Shown: positions 25,701 through 37,700 of the stretch, piece by piece
How the letters are laid out: every line of letters begins with the position of its first letter
Numbering within the stretch: position 1 is the first letter of the stretch
DNA from: Scolanthus callimorphus
Taxonomy: Eukaryota > Cnidaria > Anthozoa > Actiniaria > Edwardsiidae
Assembly: GCA_033964015.1 (NCBI GenBank)
Contig: CM066912.1
Location: forward strand, 9,230,015 to 9,294,014
Reading direction: 5' to 3'
Length of the DNA stretch: 64,000 nt
The notes under the pieces: model-generated
The model's database searches: none
Told to the model about the DNA's origin: nothing
What the model saw: only the letters and a program-made list of their open reading frames with translations
Program-made: the position numbers and the translations under genes

Positions 25701-28700
25701 AGAACAGAAACACATACAAACAATAATGGTCTTGAGAAAACAGAGACACATGACACACGGTCAACATCATCATCGGTGATGGTGCAGAGAGAATAACACA
25801 GACATATAAACAATGATGGCCTTGAGAAAACAGAGACACATGGGCACAGGGTCAACATCATCTTCAGTGATGGTCTAGAGAGAACAGAAACACATTTAAA
25901 CAATGGTGGCCTTGAGAAAACAGAGACACATGACACACGGTGAACATCATCATCGGTGATGGTCTAGAAAGAACACAGACATATAAACAATGATGGCCTT
26001 GAGAAAACAGAGACACATGACACACGGGGAACATCATCATCGGTGATGGTCTAGAGAGAACACAGACATATAAACGATGATGGCCTTGGGAAAAGAGAGA
26101 CACATGACACACGGTCATCATCATCATCAGTGATCGTCTAGAGAGAACAGACACACATAAAAACAATGATGGCCTTGAGAAAACAGAGACACATGACACA
26201 TGGTCAACATCATCATCAGTGATGGTCTAGAGAGAACGGATGCACATATACACCCAATTCAAAAAAGGTTGCTTGGCGTTTGGTCTTTGGTCTTTCAATT
26301 ATAGCGCGAAAAAAAGGAATTCTTTGCTTCAGTGACCACGAAACAAAGGCGTTCAGTGACCAAAGACCAATAACCGAACAACCTTTTCTGAATTAGGTGT
26401 AAACAATGATGGCCTTGGGAAAACAGAGACACATGGTACACAATCAACATCATCATTGGCGATTGTCTAGATGAATTTTATATGTCGGAAACCATTGGGG
26501 TTTCCCGACCATATGAAAACCCATATTTAGGAGTGCACAGCTACCATTCTGCGTTCATCTGCAAACGGTATAAGATGTCCACTATCGCTCTTCACGGTCA
26601 CCTTAACATTGTACACATTTCCCCCCGCTTTACCTTTTTTGGTAATCCAGACTTGCCGAGGTGTAGAATACTGGACATCATCAGCATGCAGTTTGCACAG
26701 AACATCTGCATAATAGAGCACAAGGTATGAAATGGATTTCCTCTTTCCTTCAAGTTACGCCATTTCTAATGAGCCTCGGGATGCTTCGCTCGTTCACTGT
26801 CATGCACGCACAAGAAGCCACGATGGGTGGGTCTTGACTAGCGTGTCAGGAAACGAGTGACGCTTAGAGACTCTAGTACAAACTGATGCCTGGTATAAAG
26901 CCCTGGCCAAACGAAACGCAAGTTAAAAACGTCGATACAAAGTTTCAAGAACTCACTTACTTTATTGTAATTAACAGCTAGAAATAAGTGCAATCCATGT
27001 TTTGTTTTTTTAAGTTGTGATATTATTGTTGTGGCCAGCGTGGATTAATAAAACTGTGTGTATGTAACCAAATTCTTGGGAACTTCTGTTTCCCAAAATG
27101 TCGTTCTAAATACCTCATACAACTGTAAAGAGAACACAAACTTACATTTGCTGACCAAGTTTGAAACCGATTGGGAGTTTCCTGACTGAATTACAACCAA
27201 ATGAATATGCGCCATTTTGTACAGTAATTGTTTGAAGCCACCGTAGCCGCTACTCGAAAAAGCTATTGTTTCATCCAAAAACGTGTCGTAATGATATGGC
27301 ATGAGTTTTTATAACATGTTGCCTTGTTTAGAATGTTCAAATTGAACAACTTGAGTAAATGGGGGCACGCGCATTATGCGTGACTGGTGTTGCGTGACAC
27401 AAATCGCTACAGCGATATCTCTGGAGCCACTTTGCAGAAAATACTGAAATTATGTGTGAATACTCTCTCGGTATGGAAAGAAAAAACACAACTTCGTGGA
27501 GGTCTTAGTTTAGAAGTTAGCATTTTGATGACGTCACGTGCAACACAAGCACAAAATAACTCACATTTTGTCTGCTAAGCTCTGACTCCTTTTCCAGGAA
27601 GCGCAAGGCCAGTTTGGTAAGTGTGCATGCGATGGCAGCTCCCACAAAGAACTCCCCATCCAACAGATACTGACGAAGCGGAGGCCTGAAAAACACATAA
27701 GTTTTAGTCCCGGCCACGCCACACCCTTTTGGGAGCGCCGGAACGCCATCGGATCCTCGTGAATTAACCCTAGCAAGCAATGTGGAACAAATATTACGCG
27801 CTCAGTGATACGCAGTGTTAGCAGCATCTATTACTTAACGATCAGCATCTGTTCCAGGTTGCTTTTTGAACCTGATTGACACTGGGTGTTTGGCATTATC
27901 AAGGTAGGACAATGCAAGTATGATAAGTTAATGATCAAATGAACCTTAGACCCCGTTCACACGATACCACGATACAAAACCGGACTGGTACAATTCGGGT
28001 ATGGTACCGTCTGTTCATACGATACCGTAACAATTCTTTGCAAAAGTGTTCACACGGCCTGGTCGTGCAAAAATCGGACCGGTACCGCAGGTCCCGTGTG
28101 AACACGCAACGGTACTGTACCAGAATTGTACCGGTCCGGTTTTGTATTGCTCTCGTGTGAACAGGGTCTTAGAATGTACGTTCCCCGTGTGCTAAAAACT
28201 ACCGAATGGCAGCCAAGGCGATGTATCTTTCTTATTCGAGATCACACTTTCCTACTAGGAAAATAAGAGCTCTCGAAGACATGTGTTACCCGAGCTCTCG
28301 CGACGGCTAGTAAAACCGTGTGTCTTGACTACGAACCAACAATGCAGGCAGGTCACTTCGCGTGCTTGGCTTCAAAGATTCAGCAGGCTAGTGAAACTTA
28401 GGCTTATTCAACTCTAGACCCGATAAGTTAAAATCGTTTTTAAACAATAATTGTTAAAAAAAATATATTACAAGGGCGGATCTCGGGGGTGATTAGGGTG
28501 ACTAGCCACCTCCCCTGTTCTTGTATTTCTTGAAAAAACCTTAAGATTAGCCACCCCCTTGGTCTGAACTCTGTAGTATATCCTTTGTACTAGCCACCCC
28601 CCCCCCCCCCCCCCCCCCCCCACCCTTCTTAAGGGTCTGTATCCGCCACTGCCACTATATTAACGACAAAGGAGGTGCGGCTTATCGCGAATAACATACA

Positions 28701-31700
28701 TATATAGCCATAACTCTGGCTGAATTCATATCTCAGCCAGTTTTCAAGCAATCTTCACCAAACTTTGCAATTTTACTAATATGGATGTGTAGAAATAAAT
28801 ACTGGGTTCCACTTTTAGATATCATCTATCACTATTTACATGATAAAGGCCTATACAGACAACAGAAGCAACATCACACATTGTTAGGGACAATAGTCCT
28901 GCAGCACACTGACCTCTTCTCGTCGTCCTGCTTAGCAAGCCCAACAGCTGCCCCAGGCTGGCTGAATGCACTCTGAGAGGCATACGTGCCATCTGCTGTC
29001 ACTACTCTCTGACTTGCTGCACTAGCAGCTGAGGGTGCTTCGTCTCCTCCTGGAATAACAACCATTATAGAGCCTGTGTCAGCCTCCATTTTGTCAGCCT
29101 AGCAAATACCGAGACAGAGAAAGCATCCATTTCCATCGGCTGATTTAGGGGATGTAGTGCAATATTTGCGATTGAATTCGATAAATGAATAACAAAACTT
29201 CGTTTTTAGAAGACTATTTCAAGATTTCAACACATAATTCGTTGTCTGATATCGATTAAAAACAATAACAAAGGAGTGTCTGACTAGGGCTCTTTATTAT
29301 ACGACTGTGACGTCATGATACCATATAAGAGGGGCTTAAAGATGCGACAAAGGTCAACGAGAACCACAACGCGAAAGAACAATACACTTGATTGCAGAAT
29401 ACAAAGCTTTCACTTTCAAACCTATAATAAAGTCAAACGAATTTCAAACGTTTCTTCTGAACTGCGACATATTTTACGTTCTGGTGAAAGCAGGAACGTG
29501 GATGACGATTGTATTGTCTTTTTGTTTGATATGATTGAGAATGGATGCGAAATTGCTGATATCAAGGTTTAAGTGCAAATGAACATTGTACGCGGTTGAT
29601 TAATAATTAATTGAGAAATGCGAGGACGTTACACGATCTGCCTTTTCGTTGGATCAACGTCGCGAGGTCAGGTGTTCTATTAGGTCAACTTGTCGAGGAG
29701 TATTCTCTTTGATCTGTTCAAATCGCGGGAAATGTTGCCTTTCCTTTACTTAGACGACAAGGTGAAAATATTCTACCAATATTGTAACACTTTGCTGAAG
29801 CGATGTCTTTTGCAAAACACTTGCAAGCCTTCGCTGCCTTGCATGGGAGTGACTTTTATAGATGTTTAGATATACTTTACGCTTAATTCTGATTGGCAGA
29901 TAGTGCTTATAGCTGGTGATATATACTAAGCTTAATTCTGATTCGCTGATAGAGCGGTTTTCATATGACTGTAGTGAGGTAATTACACCACTCTGAAATC
30001 TACAATACAATACAATAATTTATATAGAGTCGGTGACGTGGGGAGAGGTTACCCGAGCTCCCGAGCCAGAAGCTCATGTGAAAAACGCGCGACTATTACA
30101 TTTAACTTCACTACAATTACAATTTACAAGACAAGGTACTTCGAAAATTATGTAAAATTACATCGAGATGTCATATAGCGATTACGATTGCAGGCATTTG
30201 CTGCACTGGCAGCCATGGTAGTTGATGCCCTTTAAGAGAGACTTAAATGCAGAAAGAGTAGCAGCAGATTTTACATTATTAGGTAGTTGGTTCCAAACGT
30301 GAGTAATGATATATGAAAATGAGTTATGTAGGTAAGCGGTATAATACTGAGGCTGAGATAAATTTAGACCAGATGAGCGCAGATTATAAGAAATAGGTCT
30401 ACAGGTAAAAAAAGTTGGAAATATATACGGGACCTTGTAGCCTATATATAAATCATCTTCAGGGACTTAGAACTAAGTTCTAAGTCCTTGTAGCCTATGC
30501 GCCTTGAAAAAAAGAATAAGCGATTGTGCTAAACGTCTCTGCTCTAAAGTGTCCATAGCTCCAAGTTGTAGACAGAATTCATAGGAGACGTTGTTGCCAA
30601 GATTTAGTAAAGTCCTGAGGGCGTAAAAATTGCAATGTTCCAGTTTGTTGTTTAGGGTTTTAGAAATTCCAAGTAAGAGGGAGAACAGTATTCTAGGTGG
30701 GGTAGGATGTAGGTCTGAATAAAACCTATAGGAGCAATTACAAAGTAATTGCGAATTACTCAGGACAGTCATCTGAAATCTAGTACGGGCTACGCTGAAA
30801 CCCACCTTCTGTTGCATCCCCGGCAGCCTTTCTCATCTCGTCATCCACTATTGGCATGTCGCCCAAGCTTTTGCGGATCTCTTCCATCACAGTCATGATC
30901 TCCGCCTTATCATTAGCATACTCCCCCATAATCCACATAGCATGACGGTGAACCCTGGAAAGGAAATGAAATGTTAGCATTAGACTGGTTCTCAAGATTA
31001 GATTAAGGATTATCCTTGAATTAACACAACAAGAAATGCGGCAACAGAATACACCATTTTTTTTGTGGGGCGGACTCGATACAAGAACTATGAACTGTAC
31101 CTCAGAGCTAATGAAGCTGGTTATAAAGTTACAGGAGCCGAAAAGGGGGTTTGGTAAATGCGCTTGTTTTAAGGATTATCCTGTTACACTGCAAAGTACA
31201 CACTGCAAAGTACACACTGCAGTTTACAATCGTGAGAGGGATTATAATAATAGTAAGTTTTGTAGTAAATTTAACGAGCTCCCAAAAACAAGTTTTCAGT
31301 CAATGGACTCTTACAATTTTGTACATTCATAAGTACAACATTAGCCTATATGCCATGCGCCGTAGACTCATGTGCCCTTAAGGTACCTATGTATTGGTAA
31401 GTATTGCAAGGAAAGGGTCTTACTTGACAGTCTTAATCATGTGAAAGTTCTCGACAAGCTTCTCCATGATGACAGGCTTGAGCTGGTCAAACCTCTGGAT
31501 GGCTTCCCGTACAAACAACAGCACATCAAGTGCGGCTTGCTCGTTAGAGTCACCAAGAAACTCCATCAGCTGCAAAGAGATAACAACATTTAATACACGA
31601 GCCCAATCATTTGCGTCTGTGCTGTACCAGGGCTGGAAACTAACTTTGTTTTCTTAGTTGCCATCTGGCGACCAAATGCACAAAACCGAATGAACATAAC

Positions 31701-34700
31701 TTTTGGTCGCCGGGTGGCATCAAGCTTAAAAAGAGTACCCAAATATTTAGTCGCCTGCTGGCGTGTAAGTTCAAATTTTAAGTCGCCTAGCCCCGATTTG
31801 TGGTCGCCCAAGTGATCCCATCTGGTCGCAATTTCCAGCCCTGTGTAGGGGGTTTATTTTGTCATTTTATCAGCATAGCAACGTACCGATAATCAGGGTT
31901 GAGATGTTGGAAAATATTTAGAATTGTACTACTTGTCTAAAAAAAAATATATGCGCGGCATTGTGTCACGACCGGAGACTCCAATAACCCATTCTCTTGC
32001 TTTAATGGATTCTAAACTCAACACTTCTTATTTAGATACAATAACATTGTAAAATCTCCGCTTACAACCTCGGCACAACTCGCCATAGTTGTCTTACCCT
32101 TCGCCCACCTGTTTGGGCCTGTCCTAATTTACATAACAATGTCTACACAACACAACGTCACGCCAGGAGCGTTACACTAGATTCGTCACACTCCCCCATT
32201 TTTCAAAAATCAAAGCTCCTGCTTTGACTGTTCATGACTCCTTAAACCCTGGAAAGTCCATCCGCATTTCCGTTAGACGATCCCTCGCGATGTATCACTT
32301 CAAAACAATAAGGCTGTAGATCCAGGCTCCATCGCGTCAGTCGTTTGTTGGTATCCTTCATCTCGTTCAGCCACTTGAGGGGTTGGTGATCTGTCATAAT
32401 CGTGAACTTCCTGCCTAGGAGATAGTACTGCAAACTGCAGATTGCCCACTTAATCGCTAAACACTCCTTCTCGATAACTGGATAGTTCTGTTCTCTGGGC
32501 AGCAGCTTACGACTCAAATACAGAACTGGATGATCATTTCCGTCGTCATCATTCTGGCTTAGCACAGCTCCTAGCCCGCGATCAGATGCGTCCGTCTGTA
32601 ATACAAACTCTTTCTCAAAGTCGGGTGTCCTCAGTATGGGCTTTGAACACAGCGCTACCTTCAAGGTTCTGAAGGCTTCCTCACACTCAGACGTCCAAAC
32701 CACATTCTCCGGTTGATCCTTCTTGGTCAAATCCGTCAATGGCGCTGCTACTTGTGCATACGACTTCACAAACTTCCTATAGTAGCCTGTCAGTCCCAAG
32801 AACGACTTCACTTGTGTCTTTGTTGTTGGATGTTTCCATTCGACGATAGCTTGAATCTTGGTCTGTTGAGGCTCCAGTACCCCGCTTCCAACCACATAAC
32901 CTAAGTAGTTGACCTGCTCTTGCGCAAAACTGCATTTGCTTGGCTTGACTGTTAAATCCGCTTCCCTAAGGGTCTTAAGTACATCTTCTAGATTATCCAA
33001 ATGCTCTTCCCAGGTATCACTGAAGATTACTATGTCATCCATATACGCTGCTGCGTATCCTTCCTTTCCCTTCAGCAAGCGGTCAACCATCCTCTGGAAG
33101 GTCGCTGGTGCTCCATGCAACCCAAAGGGTAAATACCTAAACTGGTACAGTCCCGTTGGAGTCGAGAATGCCGTGTACTCCTTTGAATGCTCAGACAGTG
33201 GGACTTGCCAGTATCCCTTGCAAAGGTCCAGCTTGGTGATGAATTGAGAGGAACCTAGGCGTCCAATGATCTCTTCCACTCTCGGCATCGGGTACGCATC
33301 AAACTTGCTCATACTGTTCAGCTTCTTGTAATTTGCGCAGAACCGCATGGTTCCATCCGGTTTCGGGACCATTACGTATGGTGATGACCATGGGCTGTTA
33401 GACTCTTCGATTACTCCCAGATCAAGCATCATCTCAACCTCCTCTCGAACTTTATTTCTCTTAGCTTGAGGAACAGGATACGGCCTTTGTTTCACAGGAA
33501 CAGCATCGTCTTTCAACTTAATATCATGCTCGATCACTGTGGTTTTACCTGGCTTGTTACTCAACACCAATCTGTACTTATTTAAAAGTGCAGACAGTTC
33601 TTTCTTCCGTCCTTCACTTAGACTACATCCCAGGTCAAACTCCGTCGCATCTTCATCCTCGGTTGTCCATGTAACATCATTATCCTCACCTTCTTTGTCT
33701 GCATCAACAACAGTGATGCCAATTAGCGCGTGCGCTTCTCTTCTATTGAACTCCTTCAGGAGATTCACGTGGTAGACCTTTGACTTGGCTCTTTTGTCGC
33801 TCATTTCAATCTCGTAGTCTACTGGTCCGACCTTCCTCTTCACCTTATATGGGCCTTGCCACTTTGCTTCTAATGGATTCTTGCTTGACGGTAGCAATAA
33901 CAAAACCTCTTGCCCTGGTGCAAACTCCCGTGGCTTCGCTTTAGAGTCGTACACTCCCTTCTGCTTCTTCTGTGCGATCTCCATGTTCTCCCTGACCAAT
34001 TCTGTCATCCTTTTCAGTCGATCTCGGATGTTCAATACATGTGTCACCACGTTCTTGGGACCACTGATCGTTCCCGTCCACATTTCTTTCATGACGTCCA
34101 ACGGACCGCGTACGTTCCACGCGTAGATCAATTCAAATGGCGAGAACCCCGTTGATTCCTGTGGTACCTCTCTGTACGCAAACAACAAGTACGGTAATAG
34201 CTCATCCCAGATGCGAGGCTCCGATTCTATGAACTTCCTTATCATTTCCTTCAATGTTCCATTAAATCTCTCCACTAACCCGTCCGTCTGTGGGTGGTAC
34301 GGTGATGTTGTGATACCTCTGATGTATAGGAGTTTATAGATTCGCTTCAGCAGCTTGGATGTGAAATTCGATCCCTTATCCGTCAGAATTTCTCTGGGAA
34401 CTCCTACTCTTGAAAACAGTTTGACCAGCTCATTCACTATTTTCTTCGCTCCAATGCTCCGTAGTGGTACAGCTTCCGGGTACCGTGTTGCATAGTCGCA
34501 GATGACAAGCACATATGCGTTGCCAGACTTGCTGCGGGTCATGGGACCAATAATGTCCATGGCAATTCTAGTGAATGGTTCCTCTATGATGGGCGTCGGC
34601 TCCATCGGAGCTCGAAACTTGGTGTTGTGCTTGGATGTTTTCTGACACGTTTCGCAGGTCTTGCAGTATTCGGCTACTTCTTTACTCATCTTTGGCCAGT

Positions 34701-37700
34701 AAAATCGCTGCTTGATCCTGCTTAGAGTTTTCTTCCTGCCAAGATGACCAGCTAGCGGAATGTCGTGGGACACGTGTAGTACGTCTCGACGACACTGTTC
34801 TGGAAGGACTAGTTGCTCGATGGGTTCTTCTAATCCCTCTTTGAACACGTGCCTGTACATGATGTCATCCTTGAAGACTATTTGAACCGTGTCTGTCGAT
34901 TGCTGTTTGCTTGCTTGTAGTCGTAGGACATCCAGTGTCTTATCCGATTTCTGTAGATCGCGTATCTGATCTGGACCTAAGTCTATGACCTCTTCACATT
35001 GTAAGCTTTCCTCTTGAACATCGAAATACGTTTTGCGTTCTTTCCGCTTTGTAGATCTAGATTTGCGTATCTTCTGCTTAAATGGGCCATCTCTGAAAAC
35101 CTGAGTGTCAAGATCTTTGAACTGTCTAAGAAAGTCGTCGTCCTCATCGTCTCCTTGCTCTGGAAGCCGGTTCCTTTCCGCTTCATACTCCGCCTGCTCC
35201 TTTTCCTCACATTCCTGCTTCTCTTTCTCGTTCTTAGATTGTGCTCTTGTCATTACGAGGCCATCGTTTATCTGTTCCCTCCTCACTTCTTTAATGAGAT
35301 CCACAAAAGCAGGGAAGTCTTTTCCTAGTAAAGCATGCCGTGGTAGGTCGTTGCTAACCCCTACGGTAACCCTGTGTGGTTGGGAATTGATTTCAATAGT
35401 CACTTGTGCCGTAGCGTATGACTGTTGATGGTCGTGAATGCACCTGAACTGTGTCTTCTTCTCGTTATTTACTTTGCTGGGGTTGACGAAGCTGCTGTGT
35501 ACAAGTGTCATATCACATCCTGAGTCCAATACTATTTCTGCGCTATGACCGTCTATCTTCCCGTTCACGATGAACTCTTGAGAAACTCGCTTGCCACTCT
35601 TTTCGGACAGGTATCCTGTTTTCTTGGACTTATTGGTACAAAATCGCTCGATATGTCCCTCTTCGTTGCACCCTCTACACCGAATAGGTGGTCGGTCGCT
35701 TGGTCGGTTTGTCCAGGTCGACTTCACTTCTAGGGGTGGCTTAGATGCTGTATTCTTCTCAGGGTCTTGTGGCTCTTTGGGTGTGTTTTGGTTGGGCGTG
35801 GTCAACTTGTCGACAGGTGCGGTTCTCCGTATGAAGTCGTTTGGAAGTCCCTTTCTCGCGTCTTGGTAGTCGTCCGCCAACGCCGCAGCCTCTAATCCCG
35901 TCTTTGGTTTATGTTCCCGGACCCATATCTGTACTCCAGGAGACATGGCGTCTATCATCTGCTCCATGATAATTACGTCACTAAGCTCACTCGCCGTTTT
36001 TTTGTCGGGTTTTGTCCATTTCTTGAACAAATCTTCCAGCTTGACGTACATTTCCTTATAACTCTCTTCCCTTGTCTTCTTGGTCGATCGAAATCTCTGT
36101 CTATAAGTTTCTTCTGTAATGTCATATCGCTTCAGAATTGCTTCTTTAACCTTGTCGTAATTATTCATCTCTGTAGTAGACATAGCCGCGTAGGCTGCTT
36201 GAGCCTTGCCGCTCAACTGTGGGGCTAGCTTCACCACCCACTTATCCTTAGGCCAGTCATAAGTTGCCGCTGTGCGCTCAAAAGTAGTCAAAAAATGTTC
36301 AATGTCATCCGTCGGTCCTAGCTTTGGGATACCTGTGTCCTTTAGTTTGATCACTTCACTCAATTTCTTCAATTCCGCTTGATGGGCGCGCTCTAGCCTT
36401 TCAATTCTCTCTCTTTCTTCTCGCCGTTCTACTTCACGTAAGCTTTCAATTTTTTCGAACCTTTCTCTTTCCTCTCTCCTTTCTCGCTCATACCTTTCTT
36501 TTTCTTCCAGGCGTTGCAATTCCAATCGTTCCAGTCTCTCGCGGTCTTCCATGCGTTGTTCTTCACGTTTCTTCTCTTGAATTATCATAAAGTTTGTAAG
36601 CAATTCCATGCATTTACCAAACTCACCGCTCGTCGTTGTTGCTTCAGACTTCATTTCAGAAAACTTAAACTCCTCAAGCTCGTCTTCGCTATCAGAATAC
36701 TCCGATTTACCTTTAAATTCCTTTCCGGATCTTGTCTTAGATTTCTTGTCGCCACTCATTTTCTCTTTTATCAACGTGGGTTTGTTTACTCGTGAATTCT
36801 TGTGAAGACTTTCGACAAACGTCCGCTTGAAAACCACTCGCTGCCACCAAATATGTCACGACCGGAGACTCCAATAACCCATTCTCTTGCTTTAATGGAT
36901 TCTAAACTCAACACTTCTTATTTAGATACAATAACATTGTAAAATCTCCGCTTACAACCTCGGCACAACTCGCCATAGTTGTCTTACCCTTCGCCCACCT
37001 GTTTGGGCCTGTCCTAATTTACATAACAATGTCTACACAACACAACGTCACGCCAGGAGCGTTACACTAGATTCGTCACAATTGTTATAGTGGAGCTCCT
37101 TATCGGCCGAAGGCTGCAGAGCGGAGCACCATAAGTAGATATTGCAGGAAAAATATAACAACTCAAAGAATAACTCAGGTATACGAGCGACATCGGTATT
37201 CCTAGAGTACCGTGGGCGCGTGCGTTCCTGTCTGTCTGCCCAATATAACACAGGCAATCCCCAAACCGTCTCTCATTTTGGCGGGAAAATACTGCGTGCC
37301 TGTGAAAACTGAAAAACGGGAACTCCGCCTTTAGCCAGTGGCAAAATCTATCTATTATGTCCATTATTTTGCGTCATTCTCTTTTATAATTCAATGTAAC
37401 ATCAGTACAGTAAACAATAGAACGTCTGGCATAAACTTGTGACAGTATTGAACTGTCCCAAGTTCGTTGTTCTAACACCCTAGTTACTGTCGCTACGTCC
37501 ATTTTATCAGGAGAAGCTGAAAAAAGATTGACAAATATTGGTGCTTGTGTTTGCTGCTCGGACATCACAGCCGTTTTGGATTTTTCGATCAAACGATCGC
37601 AAAAAGGAAGCGATGGGGGGGGGGGGGGGGGGGCTGGTCAATGTTGTCAGCATTCGCGCCTGTAGAAAAGGAAACAAATTGGTCCATCAGACTTGAAGCT

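Larger units (their letters stand above)
31964..37080 (-). mobile_element. Intact Ty3/Gypsy LTR retrotransposon, Gmr1-like domain order (COPB1 intron 10)
   Basis: A 5117 bp element in the same orientation as COPB1. It has two 227 bp LTRs (31964-32190 and 36854-37080), identical on direct comparison, each bounded TGT...ACA, with ATTG duplicated at the flanks. Inside the 5' LTR a primer-binding site begins TGGTGGCAGCG, resembling a tRNA-Leu 3' end. A polypurine tract AATGGGGGAG precedes the 3' LTR. One uninterrupted ORF encodes gag to RNase H. Confidence 0.95.

Noticed and set aside
25643..26199. ORFs with repeated CVSVFSRP text
   Set aside because: They translate the 89 bp tandem array; the resemblance to exon 16 comes from duplicated junction sequence.
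29315..29572. 85-codon + strand ORF in COPB1 intron 12
   Set aside because: Clean start and stop but no recognisable motif and no supporting context; likely chance.
32713..36805. Many + strand ORFs opposite the Gypsy polyprotein
   Set aside because: They are shadows of a codon-constrained 1531-residue frame on the other strand.
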